A stretch of DNA of 64,000 bases, taken from Anaerolineaceae bacterium. Lineage in GTDB: Bacteria > Chloroflexota > Anaerolineae > Anaerolineales > Anaerolineaceae. Positions 44,861 through 54,683 of this stretch are shown here, one piece after another (positions within the stretch are counted from its first letter, which is position 1; each line of letters begins with the position of its first letter). A program made the position numbers and the translations under genes. The notes below the pieces were generated by a model. The model was not told where the DNA came from, ran no database searches, and was given only the letters and a program-made list of their open reading frames with translations. The stretch lies in NCBI GenBank assembly GCA_016841445.1, contig JAENZD010000002.1:186001-250000 (forward strand), read 5' to 3'.

Positions 44861-45820
44861 ATGAACATGCGTAGCTTTTTAGGTCGTGACATTCTTTCAC
44901 TGAAAGACTTCGAGCGGAACGAATTTTTCCGCGTATTTGAAATTGCTGAGGAACTGGAGCCGATTGCTCGGAACCGCCAGAATACCGATCTCTTAAAAGA
45001 GAAGACCCTGGTGACTGCTTTCTATCAGCCCAGCACTCGCACCCGTTTGGCGCACGAAGCCGCCATGATCCGCCTGGGTGGGCAGGTGACAGGTTTTGCT
45101 GATGCCAAGATGACCCGCGCTGGCGATTTCTACCAGGAATCGATCAAAGACACCGTCAAAATGCTGGAATTCTACGGCGATGCGATCGTCATGCGCCACT
45201 TTCAGCAAGGCGCGCCCCACGAGGCTGCTAAATGGGCCAGCATCCCCGTGATCAACGGCGGTGACGGTTGGGGTGAACACCCAACTCAAATCCTGACTGA
45301 TCTTTACACCGTCCTGCGTGAGAAAGGTCATATTGACGGCTTGAAGTGGCTGGCGGTTGGGGACATGCGCATGCGCACCATGCATTCCCTGGCCTATGGT
45401 CTGACTCAGTTTGACTGCCCCATCACCTTTGTTTCCCCACCCGATCTTTCCCTGACCGATGAAATGAAAAAGGAACTCGATCAATACAGCCTCGATTATA
45501 AAGAAGTAGAACATGTCGAACAGGCAATTACTGAAGCGGATGTGATCCTGGTTGAACCGGTTGTTCAGCCTGACTATACCAAATCGCGAGATGAGCGTTC
45601 CGGTGATGTGGGCTTGACACCCTCCAACTACAAGATCACACGTGAACTTCTGGCGAACAAAGCGAAGTCCGATGCGATCCTGCTGCATTCGCTGCCCCGC
45701 ATGGATGAGATTCCGCCAGATGTCGATATCACCAAGTGGTCCCGCTACTGGCAGGAAGCCTTCAATGGTGTTGTGATGCGCATGGCACTTCTGGCGCTGA
45801 TCCTGGGTGCTATGGAATAG
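44861..45820 (+). CDS. Aspartate-carbamoyltransferase-like enzyme with altered acceptor site
   Basis: A 319-residue carbamoyltransferase. The carbamoyl-phosphate site is intact: QPSTRTR (STRTR), VMRH, and GEHPTQILTDLY. The ATCase family block HPLPR reads HSLPRMDEI, and the acceptor-binding R-x-Q-x-x-R block of aspartate carbamoyltransferase reads VVQPDYTKSR, so the amino-group acceptor is probably not aspartate. With YgeW-like transferase and carbamate kinase following directly, a catabolic role releasing carbamoyl phosphate from a ureido compound fits better than pyrimidine synthesis. AAAAGGAG precedes the ATG. Confidence 0.82.
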   Translation: MNMRSFLGRDILSLKDFERNEFFRVFEIAEELEPIARNRQNTDLLKEKTLVTAFYQPSTRTRLAHEAAMIRLGGQVTGFADAKMTRAGDFYQESIKDTVKMLEFYGDAIVMRHFQQGAPHEAAKWASIPVINGGDGWGEHPTQILTDLYTVLREKGHIDGLKWLAVGDMRMRTMHSLAYGLTQFDCPITFVSPPDLSLTDEMKKELDQYSLDYKEVEHVEQAITEADVILVEPVVQPDYTKSRDERSGDVGLTPSNYKITRELLANKAKSDAILLHSLPRMDEIPPDVDITKWSRYWQEAFNGVVMRMALLALILGAME

Positions 45821-45893
45821 GTATGATGAATTTTTCCAAGGATGCTGTTGATTTTGATAAATGAGCAGCATCCTGGAATTCAAAAGGAGATTA

Positions 45894-46877
45894 ATGATGA
45901 TTACAGATTTACGTGGACGAGATTTAATCAGCGATTTGGACTTCAGCAAGGAAGAAGTTGAAACCGTACTGGATGTAGCGTTTGATCTCAAGATGAAGCG
46001 TGCCCTGGGGCAACCCCATGCTTACCTGCGGGACAAGGTCCTCGGGATGCTGTTCTTCTTCTCGAGCACCCGCACCCGCTGCAGTTTTGAAGCAGGTATG
46101 GCGCAGCTTGGCGGGCATGCGGCTTTTATCGAATCAAAATCAACCCAGATTTCCCACGGTGATACCGAAAAAGAGATCGGCGAGATTCTCGGCCGGTACT
46201 TCGATGGGATTGCCATCCGTCACTGTGACTGGGGAGTCGGCAACCGCTACCTGAACCTGGTTGCTGGCGCATCCCGGTCGCCTGTCCTGAACATGCAGTG
46301 CGATATCTACCATCCTCACCAGTGTTTAGCAGACCTGATGACCATCTGGGAGAAGAAAGGCCGGGACCTCCGACGTAAAAAGATCGTTGTTTCCTGGGCT
46401 TATGCTGCTTCTTATGCCAAACCCATTTCTGTGCCCCAGTCCCTGATCCTGCAGATGCCCCGCTTTGGTCTGGATGTCACATTGGCACATCCCCCAGAAT
46501 TCGAATTAATGCCAGAGATCATGGATCAAGCTCGTGAACAGGCTCGAAAATACAAAACCGGTTTTGAGGTCGTGAACAGCATGGAAGAGGGTTTCAAAGA
46601 TGCCGATATCGTTTATGCAAAATCCTGGGGACCGTTGGTGACAACCAGCGATCCTGATGAGATCAAGAAAGTGACCCAGAAGTACGAAAGCTGGATCACG
46701 GACGAACGCAAGATGGCGCTGGCAAAAGATGATGCCCTTTACATGCACCCGCTGCCGGCCGATCGGAACATTGAAGTGACCGATGCCGTTATCGACGGAC
46801 ATCATTCCGTTGTTTATGATGAAGCCGAGAACCGGCTGCACGCTCAAAAAGCCGTCATGGCACTGACCATGGCCTAA
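45894..46877 (+). CDS. ygeW: YgeW-like knotted carbamoyltransferase
   Basis: A 327-residue member of the YgeW/knotted carbamoyltransferase group. The carbamoyl-phosphate loop is SSTRTRCSFE, followed by IRHCDWG, HPHQCLADLMTI and HPLPADRN, all typical of YgeW rather than OTCase or ATCase. In bacteria that degrade purines anaerobically, ygeW sits with ssnA and a carbamate kinase, and this order recurs here. The acceptor was not known to me from sequence alone. AGGAG lies five bases before the ATG at 45894; ATG 45897 is the alternative. Confidence 0.87.
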   Translation: MMITDLRGRDLISDLDFSKEEVETVLDVAFDLKMKRALGQPHAYLRDKVLGMLFFFSSTRTRCSFEAGMAQLGGHAAFIESKSTQISHGDTEKEIGEILGRYFDGIAIRHCDWGVGNRYLNLVAGASRSPVLNMQCDIYHPHQCLADLMTIWEKKGRDLRRKKIVVSWAYAASYAKPISVPQSLILQMPRFGLDVTLAHPPEFELMPEIMDQAREQARKYKTGFEVVNSMEEGFKDADIVYAKSWGPLVTTSDPDEIKKVTQKYESWITDERKMALAKDDALYMHPLPADRNIEVTDAVIDGHHSVVYDEAENRLHAQKAVMALTMA

Positions 46878-46911
46878 ATCAAGAATAAAACTAAAAGGAG
46901 TATTTACTCGT

Positions 46912-47859
46912 ATGGAAAAGAAAGGTACTGCGGTCGTTGCCGTGGGCGGCAACGCATTAATTAAAGATAAAGCCCATCAAACTGTACAGGATCAATACAA
47001 CTGTGCTAAGGATACGATGTCCCACATTGTTGATATGATCGAAATGGGCTGGGATGTGGTTGTCACCCATGGGAATGGTCCCCAGGTGGGTTTCATTCTG
47101 AGGCGGTCGGAACTTGCCAAAGATGTTCTTCACGAAGTACCCCTGGATTTCTGCGGTGCTGACACCCAGGGAGCTATCGGTTATATGTTCCAGATGGCGC
47201 TTCATAATGAATTCAAAAAACGTGGGATCAGGAAAGACGCCGCGACCGTTGTGACACAGACCATTGTGGATAAAAATGACCCCGCTTTTGAGCATCCAAC
47301 AAAACCAATCGGATCATTCATGGACGAACCCGAAGCCAAAACACGCCAGGATCGTGACGGTTGGACAGTGGTTGAAGATGCCGGTCGTGGTTGGCGACGT
47401 GTCGTGCCTTCACCTTTACCGGTTGATATCGTTGAAGCAAATGCCATGCGTGCATTGATCGATGCCGGAATGACGGTGGTTGGTGTCGGCGGGGGCGGAA
47501 TTCCCGTGATCCAACTTGAAGATGGCACCCTGACAGGTGTGGAAGCTGTGATCGATAAAGATTTTGGTTCTTCACTGCTGGCCAAGGAGATCGATGCCGA
47601 TCTATTCGTGATCAGCACGGCCGTTGAAAAAGTTGCAATCAATTTCAATAAGCCAGATCAAAAATGGCTGGATCAAATGACTGTGGCGGAAGCCAAACAG
47701 TACATTGCTGAAGGCCACTTTGCTCCCGGCAGCATGCTGCCCAAAGTCCAGGCGATCATTAAATTCCTGGAAAATGGTGGTAAGAAAGCCTTGATTACTG
47801 ACCCCGAGCATATCGGTGATGCCCTTAAAGGCGAAACCGGCACCTGGATCGTACCTTAG
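46912..47859 (+). CDS. arcC: Carbamate kinase
   Basis: A 315-residue amino-acid-kinase-fold enzyme that converts carbamoyl phosphate and ADP to ATP, CO2 and ammonia. Signatures: VAVGGNAL, VTHGNGPQVG, RRVVPSPLP and VGGGGIPV, plus VIDKDFGSSLLA. It stands directly after two carbamoyltransferases, closing a phosphorolytic ATP-yielding route. It is followed by a strong terminator. AAAAGGAG lies upstream. Confidence 0.94.
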   Translation: MEKKGTAVVAVGGNALIKDKAHQTVQDQYNCAKDTMSHIVDMIEMGWDVVVTHGNGPQVGFILRRSELAKDVLHEVPLDFCGADTQGAIGYMFQMALHNEFKKRGIRKDAATVVTQTIVDKNDPAFEHPTKPIGSFMDEPEAKTRQDRDGWTVVEDAGRGWRRVVPSPLPVDIVEANAMRALIDAGMTVVGVGGGGIPVIQLEDGTLTGVEAVIDKDFGSSLLAKEIDADLFVISTAVEKVAINFNKPDQKWLDQMTVAEAKQYIAEGHFAPGSMLPKVQAIIKFLENGGKKALITDPEHIGDALKGETGTWIVP

Positions 47860-47868
47860 TCAATTTAT

Positions 47869-47900
47869 AAAGGGCTGTTATTTTGTAATAGCAGCCCTTT
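47869..47900 (+). terminator. Intrinsic terminator after carbamate kinase
   Basis: Fourteen-base stem with one wobble (47869-47882 with 47887-47900) and a TTGT loop; the tail is the 3' arm's CCCTTTCTTC. It separates the carbamoyl-phosphate genes from the PLP-enzyme genes. Confidence 0.75.
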
Positions 47901-47938
47901 CTTCAATAATTATCCTTTCGTTATGACTGGATTGATCT

Positions 47939-49186
47939 ATGAAACATTATTTTTCACACTTTACCTGTTCGCTCTGCGGTTCTGAATATGGACCCGAAGA
48001 TGTTACCTATACTTGCCCAAAAGATGGCGGCAATCTGAATGTGATCCTTGATTATGAATCACTCAAGAAAGAACTTTCACCGGATAAATTTACGGAACTG
48101 CCTGAGGCAAGCCTGTGGCGATATATCAACCTTCTGCCTGTCAAAGCGCCGGGTGGTTTTGGAACACCCCTGCATCGTGCGGGATGGACGCCTGTTTATA
48201 AACCCACACGCTTAGCACAAAAATTAGGCATTCAGGATTTATGGGTTAAGGATGAAAGCCCCAACCCAACGGCATCATTTAAAGACAGGGCCAGTGCGAT
48301 TGTTGTGGCTCGCGCCCTGCAAATTGGCGCAGAGGTGACCGTGGCAGCGTCGACAGGCAACGCCGGCGCTGCCCTGGCAGGCATGGCCGCGGCAGTGGGT
48401 GCGAAAGCAGTGATCTTTGCACCTAAAACAGCGCCGCCAGCCAAGATTGCTCAGCTGATCGTTTTTGGGGCGACCGTCCTGCTGGTCGACGGCAACTATG
48501 ACCAGGCTTTTGACCTGAGCATCGAAGCGACCCATAATTTTGGCTGGTACAACCGCAATACCGGTTTCAACCCGTTCACGGCAGAAGGGAAGAAAACCGC
48601 TGCCTTTGAGATTTGGGAGCAGGTCATTCGGCGCATGCCTGAGGGAAATAAACCGTTAACGGTCTTCATCTCTGTGGGTGACGGCAATATCATTTCAGGC
48701 GTCCATAAAGGATTTAAAGACCTGGCGGCGTTAGGTTGGCTTTCGAAGATGCCGCGTATCATCGGTGTTCAATCCGAGGGTTCGGCTGCAATTGCCAACA
48801 CTTTTCACCAGGGCGGTGAGGAAATCAAACCCGTCCAGGCGACCACGCTTGCGGACAGCATTTCGGTGGATTTGCCCCGGGATGGGGTGCGCGCGGTGCG
48901 TGCTGCCCGCGAAACAGGCGGCACCTATATTACGGTGCCCGATGAGAATATCCTCAATGCCATTGCTGAGCTGGGCAGAGTGGGTATCTTTGCCGAACCT
49001 GCTGCAGCAACCGCTTACGCGGGTTTGGTCAAAGCTGTCGAAGAAGACATCATTAAACCGGATGACCCGGTGTTGGTCCTATCTACCGGCAGCGGTCTGA
49101 AGGATGTCAAGGCGGCCATGCAAGCCGTCCCGCAAGCGCCCATCATTGAACCGACCCTGGCTGCTGTAAAGAAGGTGCTTAAATGA
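47939..49186 (+). CDS. Threonine-synthase-like PLP enzyme
   Basis: Fold-type-II PLP enzyme of the ThrC family, 415 residues. The PLP lysine is K115 in ASFKDRAS, the phosphate loop is [11 protein letters not shown], and [15 protein letters not shown] and STGSGLKD are characteristic. The N-terminus carries a small cysteine cluster (C10, C13, C26), found in some ThrC proteins. Biosynthetic threonine synthase is the straightforward call, but the location near ygeW-type genes leaves open an amino-acid ammonia-lyase role. Its stop overlaps the next start (ATGA). Confidence 0.82.
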   Translation: MKHYFSHFTCSLCGSEYGPEDVTYTCPKDGGNLNVILDYESLKKELSPDKFTELPEASLWRYINLLPVKAPGGFGTPLHRAGWTPVYKPTRLAQKLGIQDLWVKDESPNPTASFKDRASAIVVARALQIGAEVTVAASTGNAGAALAGMAAAVGAKAVIFAPKTAPPAKIAQLIVFGATVLLVDGNYDQAFDLSIEATHNFGWYNRNTGFNPFTAEGKKTAAFEIWEQVIRRMPEGNKPLTVFISVGDGNIISGVHKGFKDLAALGWLSKMPRIIGVQSEGSAAIANTFHQGGEEIKPVQATTLADSISVDLPRDGVRAVRAARETGGTYITVPDENILNAIAELGRVGIFAEPAAATAYAGLVKAVEEDIIKPDDPVLVLSTGSGLKDVKAAMQAVPQAPIIEPTLAAVKKVLK

Positions 49187-50130
49187 AAAATCCAACCTTT
49201 TCCATCATCGCGCCAATTTTTAATGAATTTGAGAATATTCCCGAACTTTACCCGCGGGTGATGGAGGTGATGGAGCAAACCGGAGAACCCTGGGAATTGA
49301 TCCTGGTTGATGACGGCTCAACGGATGGTTCAACAGACGGCATTCGCGAGCTTGCTGAGTCCGATGAAAGAGTCCGCCCGGTTATTTTTGCCCGTAATTT
49401 TGGGCATCAAATCGCAGTCACAGCGGGAATAGACTACAGCCGTGGGGACGCCGTTGTGATCATCGACGCTGACCTTCAGGATCCGCCTGAAGTGATCCTC
49501 GACCTGATTGCAAAATGGCGGGAAGGCTATGAAGTTGTATACGCTGTGCGGGAAGAGCGAGCTGGTGAATCCTGGTTCAAGAAAACGACCGCTTCACTCT
49601 TCTACCGTTTTATCTACCGTATCACCGATGTGGATATCCCCCTGGATACGGGTGATTTTCGACTGATGGATAAAAAAGTTGTGGCTGTCATGAAGCAAAT
49701 GCGGGAAAAACACCGCTTTTTGCGCGGCATGTCTGCCTGGGTCGGGTACAAGCAAATTGGTGTTAACTATAGGCGTAAACCACGTTTTGCCGGTGAGACC
49801 AAGTATCCCCTCAAGAAGATGATCAAGCTTGCCCTGAACGCGGTTACCAGTTTTTCTTATTTTCCGCTTCAGCTTGCAACATTCATTGGTTTTATTGCTG
49901 CCGGTCTGAGCGTGATCGCCATCCCGGTGGTTGCCATTTTACGGTTAACCACCGGAACAGCCCTGCTTGGCCAGGCGACAACCATCATTATTGTTTTGTT
50001 CCTGGGCGGCGTGCAGTTGATCAGCCTGGGTATCATTGGCGAATACATCGGACGAATTTATGATGAAGCCAAGGGACGTCCGCTGTATATTGTGGCTGAG
50101 AGCCCGCAAGATCCTGAGAATGCTGGATAA
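49183..50130 (+). CDS. Family 2 glycosyltransferase, polyprenyl-phosphate type (DPM1/ArnC-like)
   Basis: A 315-residue membrane glycosyltransferase: GT-A catalytic domain with [34 protein letters not shown] (DxD) and DTGDFRLMD, then two C-terminal membrane helices (about 225-255 and 263-290). It would transfer a sugar from an NDP-sugar to undecaprenyl phosphate. It overlaps the preceding ThrC-like gene by ATGA and separates it from another PLP enzyme, an unexpected neighbourhood for cell-envelope synthesis. Confidence 0.92.
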   Translation: MKNPTFSIIAPIFNEFENIPELYPRVMEVMEQTGEPWELILVDDGSTDGSTDGIRELAESDERVRPVIFARNFGHQIAVTAGIDYSRGDAVVIIDADLQDPPEVILDLIAKWREGYEVVYAVREERAGESWFKKTTASLFYRFIYRITDVDIPLDTGDFRLMDKKVVAVMKQMREKHRFLRGMSAWVGYKQIGVNYRRKPRFAGETKYPLKKMIKLALNAVTSFSYFPLQLATFIGFIAAGLSVIAIPVVAILRLTTGTALLGQATTIIIVLFLGGVQLISLGIIGEYIGRIYDEAKGRPLYIVAESPQDPENAG

Positions 50131-50215
50131 CCCGGGACCATTTATTTATCAAACCCGTAACAGGGATATCACTCATGAATTATTGTCTGTCAATTAATAA
50201 GGAGACTACAAAATA

Positions 50216-51682
50216 ATGGCTAATATTGATTTAACAGTTTATCCAGATCGCCTGGAACGCACAATCAAACGCGTGCGAGAGCGCAATATCATCATCCCCA
50301 CCTTTGAGCAAATGCTTGACCCAAGCCGGGTGCCGGACAAGATCAAAGAAGAGTTGAAAGGTATCGGCTTGTGGGACCTGCATCCCCGAAACCTGTTCAG
50401 GATCACTTGGCATAATGAACCCAAACCCAGCGGCGGTTTATTTGGCGGGTTGAACTATATGGAATTTCCCCAAAGCCTGACGGGAACACCTGCCCGGATC
50501 ATTGCCCTGGTCGGGAAATGGTTCCCAACGGGTGCGCATAAAGTTGGTGCGGCCTTTGGCTGCCTGGCACCGAGATTGGTGACAGGCCAGTTTGACCCCA
50601 CCCAGCAAAAAGCGGTTTGGCCATCAACCGGCAACTACTGCCGGGGTGGTGCATATGACTCAGCCCTGCTGGCCTGTGAATCCATCGCCATTTTGCCAGA
50701 AGAAATGAGCCAGGAAAGATTTGATTGGCTTGCCAGCATTGCTGGTGAAACCATCAAAACACCGGGCTCTGAATCCAATGTCAAAGAAATCTTTGATAAG
50801 TGCTGGGAACTGCGCAAATCCGGTGAGGATTTGATGATCTTCAACCAGTTTGACGAGTTCGGGAATTACCTCTGGCATTACTACCTGACCGGGCATGCTT
50901 TTGAATCCCTTGTCAAGCAATTAGCAGGACCTAAAGACACCTATTGGGGGATGGCTTCTGCAACGGGATCTGCTGGCACCATCGCCAGCGGTGATTATAT
51001 GAAACAAGCCTTCCCGGGAAGTCACGTGATCGCTTCTGAGGCTGTCCAGTGCCCGACTTTACTGCTGAATGGCTTTGGTGCGCACCGGATTGAGGGGATT
51101 GGCGATAAACATGTGCCATGGATTCACCATGCTAGCAATACAGATTTCATCGTGGGTATTGATGACAACGCTGTGGTTAACCTGGCTCGGCTTTTCAATG
51201 AGCCTGAAGGCCATGCACACCTTGTTAAATCAGGCGTACCGGTTGAAGTTGTGGAAAACCTGAATTTGCTCGGTTTCTCCGGAATCTCCAACGTACTCTC
51301 CGCCATTAAAGTTGCCAAGTACCAGGAGCTCTCCGAAAATGATATTGTCCTGACCGTCCTGACGGATTCAATGGAGCTGTACCAGAGCCGCTTGCGCGAG
51401 ATGCATGCTGAGATGGGTGCCTATTCAGAAAAAGCAGCGGCAGTGGACGATGCTCGCTGGCTCAAAGGGCTTGCAACCGACTACCTTGAAGACCTGACCT
51501 ATGAAGGCAAGAAACGCATTCATAACCTCAAGTACTTCACCTGGGTTGAACAGCAGGGCAAGACCTATGAAGAGATCCAGGCGCAGTGGTACCAGCGGGA
51601 TTACTGGACGGAACTCCAGGGGCAGATCCCGGAAATAGATGCCAAGATCGAAGAATTCAACGAACGGGTTGGATTGCTCTAA
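50216..51682 (+). CDS. Fold-type-II PLP enzyme of unknown substrate
   Basis: A 488-residue PLP-dependent beta-family protein. The presumed PLP lysine is K109 in KWFPTGAHKVGAAF; the phosphate loop resembles STGNYCRGG (137-145), and ASATGSAGTIASGDYM provides the second glycine-rich turn. It is larger than cysteine synthase and carries a distinct C-terminal helical part. I know it only as a conserved 'PLP-dependent protein beta subunit'. Given neighbours it may be an ammonia-lyase for a nitrogen-rich amino acid, which is speculation. AAGGAGA precedes the ATG; a terminator follows. Confidence 0.7.
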   Translation: MANIDLTVYPDRLERTIKRVRERNIIIPTFEQMLDPSRVPDKIKEELKGIGLWDLHPRNLFRITWHNEPKPSGGLFGGLNYMEFPQSLTGTPARIIALVGKWFPTGAHKVGAAFGCLAPRLVTGQFDPTQQKAVWPSTGNYCRGGAYDSALLACESIAILPEEMSQERFDWLASIAGETIKTPGSESNVKEIFDKCWELRKSGEDLMIFNQFDEFGNYLWHYYLTGHAFESLVKQLAGPKDTYWGMASATGSAGTIASGDYMKQAFPGSHVIASEAVQCPTLLLNGFGAHRIEGIGDKHVPWIHHASNTDFIVGIDDNAVVNLARLFNEPEGHAHLVKSGVPVEVVENLNLLGFSGISNVLSAIKVAKYQELSENDIVLTVLTDSMELYQSRLREMHAEMGAYSEKAAAVDDARWLKGLATDYLEDLTYEGKKRIHNLKYFTWVEQQGKTYEEIQAQWYQRDYWTELQGQIPEIDAKIEEFNERVGLL

Positions 51683-51696
51683 TTTATTGAAGCATA

Positions 51697-51730
51697 AAGG
51701 TGCGTGAAAAACCTCACGCACCTTCTTTTT
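51697..51730. terminator. Bidirectional intrinsic terminator
   Basis: Perfect 10-bp stem (51697-51706 with 51715-51724), eight-base loop, followed by CTTTTTTT. It ends the PLP-enzyme gene; the stop of the opposite-strand glycosyltransferase gene lies in the hairpin itself. Confidence 0.85.
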
Positions 51731-53951
51731 TATTGCGCTGGGGTTTAAGAACTGAATCGAACGACAAAGCAGCTAAAAGGATAATAAAGGGGATAATCGG
51801 ACGCTGATACCTCGGCTGCACCTCAAAAAATGAATAAACGAAGAGCGCAGAAGCGATAACTGTAATACTTAAAATAATCCCCAGCTTATGATCAGGTTTG
51901 AGGGGTTTTAACAGCAATAAGCATGCAAAACCCAGGGTGATCAAATAAGCAAATTGGCTCAATTGCCCATAAGCCGTCCGGACAGCATAAGTCTCGTAAG
52001 GCCACCGGGTTGTGAACGTCTCGTAGTCATGCTCAAGATCCAGAAACGCAATATTCGACCCATAGGTACCATCGCCAAATTGATAGGCAAATTTTTGCTT
52101 AAGCACCGATAGGAAACCAAGCGGGTCATCAACCAGGCGATTAATTACTAGTTTGATCCCATTCCGGGTGACGTCGTCCGCATCCCAACTCAACACCAGG
52201 ACCTGGTCTGCCCTGTTGTTACGCCCAAGCGCCTCAATGTTTGAGCCATTGATGAGTGTCCAAATCACATTCCGGCCCTCATCAATCACCATGTCCTCTA
52301 CTTTTACCGTACTGGTGATTCCGCGAACAAGATAAAAACCGCCAACGGTTCCGGTCAGGATCAATAGGATCTTAAGCAGTAAGACTTTATTCCATTGGAA
52401 CTTCTGATGATTAATAAAGGCTATGACAAATATCAATCCATACATCAGCATGGGTAAACGCAGCGCTGCGCTGAAGCCAAAAGCTAATCCACTAAAAATG
52501 AGATATTTGTACCTGGACGTTTTATTAGAATAGACGAGCAGAAAAGCGCTCAAACTCAATAGACCAACAGCGATGATATCCGTGCAGACAAACCCCATCA
52601 GGCTGATTTGTGATGGGAAAATGGCAAAGAGGTAGGCGCCAATGATGCCAGCATGCTCTGCTTTCAGTGCTTTGCCAATGCCCCAAATGGATGCCATGGT
52701 CACTAATGAAAAGAGAATGTTCAGACCTTCAATGATTTCAGCGCCCGGGTAAATTTTATACATTAACCCAATAAACCGCGTAAAAACAGAATAGCGGTCA
52801 ATTAGAAGTCCGGGCTCACCCTGTGCTAACTGCAAGCCCCAGCGGTGAAAGCGACCAAAATCCGAAATTTGACCGGATGGGACCATCACCAACCAGTAGA
52901 CGCCCAGCCCGATGGCCAGCAGCAAAATGATTACAAGAATGGGGAGCTTTCCTTTGGGATATTTTTTCAACAACCAGCTCAGAAGAAATGGGACCAATAT
53001 GAAACCGGCGATTGCCAGGGCGAACCATTGGATTTTGAATGTATAGAAATTGAGGAACTCATTTTGGAACAGGAGGACCGTGATCAACATGAAGCTCATA
53101 ACAAAGTGAGCAATATGATAGATGATGAGGTTTCCTTTTTGGTTGGAATTAGCGCTGATCAATAGGGATGAAATAAAGAAGTAGATTAATAGAAAAAGCC
53201 AATGTAAAAATGGAAATGCAGCCAGCCAAATCCGCCAGAACAAGGAAGCGGCAGGTTGTGAATTGACAGGGATTTTGGGGGCGACTGGCTCCGGATCTGT
53301 TTCTGACGAGGGTATTTCAATTTCATGAATGACCCCATTGATTTCAATGCTTCCAGATGTGGGGGAAGGCTGTGGATAGAACAAGAACGAATAGGATGTG
53401 TTCTCTAAAACATACCCAAACCCCTCATATTCAAGACGTCCGACCCCCGATCCCTGATGGATAAAAATGCCGTTGACGTTGTTCCATTCGCCAAACGCGT
53501 CCGAACGTAAGTTTAGATAATCCGGCTTATCGTTGGATAAAATCCGTTTCGTGCTGACATACCCTAACCGGGAATCCGTCAGGATGCTGATATCAACTTT
53601 AGATAAATAAAGGGGGCCATGGTTAAATGTAAATGCAAAAGTGATCAAGCTAAAAACAATCCCAATCAGCCCGCTGATCCACACTCGCTTACCAAGCAAT
53701 TGAATTCTCTTTTGCAGGAACCGTTGGTAGAACAATAAAAATAAGGTGAAGGCAGCCGAAAAGGCAGCCAGAAATGAAATGGTCTTGGTCAACCTGGAAT
53801 ATGCGGCAAACGGGGTGAATAAGCTTACAAAGTTGAATGAAAAAACCAACGCCACAAATCCGCTGATAGTTGTTAAAACCAGTAAGCGTGATAATGAGCG
53901 CTTTTGCTCCTTTGGGGATTTTGATTTGAAAAGGTTAAGTCGTTTTAACAT
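51714..53951 (-). CDS. Polytopic membrane glycosyltransferase (ArnT/PMT-like, GT-C)
   Basis: A 745-residue membrane protein. Two N-terminal helices, a large extracytoplasmic loop of about 150 residues (after ISGLIGIVFSLITFAF), then about eleven further hydrophobic segments. The second half looks like the GT-C fold of dolichyl/undecaprenyl-phosphate-sugar mannosyltransferases (ICTDIIAVGLLSLSAF, FGFSAALRLPMLMYG). A clear D-E or D-D motif in the first loop was not identified with confidence. It may transfer sugars to surface glycans or proteins. The start at 53951 (ATG) is chosen; a TTG at 53990 would add 13 residues, neither with a good ribosome site. Confidence 0.75.
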   Translation of the reverse strand: MLKRLNLFKSKSPKEQKRSLSRLLVLTTISGFVALVFSFNFVSLFTPFAAYSRLTKTISFLAAFSAAFTLFLLFYQRFLQKRIQLLGKRVWISGLIGIVFSLITFAFTFNHGPLYLSKVDISILTDSRLGYVSTKRILSNDKPDYLNLRSDAFGEWNNVNGIFIHQGSGVGRLEYEGFGYVLENTSYSFLFYPQPSPTSGSIEINGVIHEIEIPSSETDPEPVAPKIPVNSQPAASLFWRIWLAAFPFLHWLFLLIYFFISSLLISANSNQKGNLIIYHIAHFVMSFMLITVLLFQNEFLNFYTFKIQWFALAIAGFILVPFLLSWLLKKYPKGKLPILVIILLLAIGLGVYWLVMVPSGQISDFGRFHRWGLQLAQGEPGLLIDRYSVFTRFIGLMYKIYPGAEIIEGLNILFSLVTMASIWGIGKALKAEHAGIIGAYLFAIFPSQISLMGFVCTDIIAVGLLSLSAFLLVYSNKTSRYKYLIFSGLAFGFSAALRLPMLMYGLIFVIAFINHQKFQWNKVLLLKILLILTGTVGGFYLVRGITSTVKVEDMVIDEGRNVIWTLINGSNIEALGRNNRADQVLVLSWDADDVTRNGIKLVINRLVDDPLGFLSVLKQKFAYQFGDGTYGSNIAFLDLEHDYETFTTRWPYETYAVRTAYGQLSQFAYLITLGFACLLLLKPLKPDHKLGIILSITVIASALFVYSFFEVQPRYQRPIIPFIILLAALSFDSVLKPQRNKKEGA

Positions 53952-54150
53952 ATATTTATCACGATCATTAATTGTTCTTTTGAGCAACACTGTTCTGTAC
54001 GAAAAAGTAATATCTTCAGCTTTGATGACGATCCACCCAATAAAATGTGTACTGATATTATAAGTTAAATTTTGTTTCAGCCTTGCATGTGTTGTTTGTG
54101 ATTAATCAGTAGGTCATAAGTCTGAGACGGACAAAGGGATTATTTTAGTC

Positions 54151-54156
54151 TATAAT
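54151..54156 (+). promoter_or_regulatory. -10 box of the 105-residue protein gene
   Basis: Perfect TATAAT about 35 bases before the ATG at 54191; no convincing -35. Confidence 0.4.
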
Positions 54157-54190
54157 ATATTAAAGCCGATATATAAAAGGAACGATACGC

Positions 54191-54508
54191 ATGAGTATTT
54201 TGGAAGCAATTTTTGGATACCCCGCCATTCGCCAGCTCCCGCCACAAAAGAAAAAAGAAGTGAATAAACTGCTGGATGAACTGGTCAAAATAGGCAAACT
54301 GGATGATTATCTATCCCTTCAGCCCGGGGGTCCGTTCAACGTGCGCTGCCATCACACAGGCGCCCGAAAGATCGGTGAACGGTTGAACGAGATCGGTGGG
54401 CTTGAATTAATGGAAGCGGCACGTTCCCATGTTAAACGAAAGCTCAAACCGGTTATAGCAGAGCATCTGGATTACTGCTGGCAAAACATTGGCGAGTGGA
54501 AGCCTTAA
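54191..54508 (+). CDS. Conserved-looking 105-residue hypothetical protein
   Basis: Small soluble protein, not recognised. Mixed charge, predicted mostly helical, with one striking segment (PFNVRCHHTGARKIGERL) containing Cys-His-His that could bind metal. There is no signal or membrane segment. A ribosome site AAAGGA lies about ten bases upstream and a TATAAT box further up, supporting a real gene. It is followed by another small gene 175 bases later. Confidence 0.6.
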   Translation: MSILEAIFGYPAIRQLPPQKKKEVNKLLDELVKIGKLDDYLSLQPGGPFNVRCHHTGARKIGERLNEIGGLELMEAARSHVKRKLKPVIAEHLDYCWQNIGEWKP

Positions 54509-54683
54509 TTTAAGCGCTTTACAGGTAAATATCCTGGCAGCAGCGGAAAAAGGCTTGAGCAGGTGGTTGAAATCCAATGAGCGTATAATAAAAAAACCAC
54601 AGAAAATCTCTTGTTGCAACGGATTGTTTAATGATATATTCTTTTTATGAAAATAATTAATTCTAAGAAAGAGGAATGTAAAG

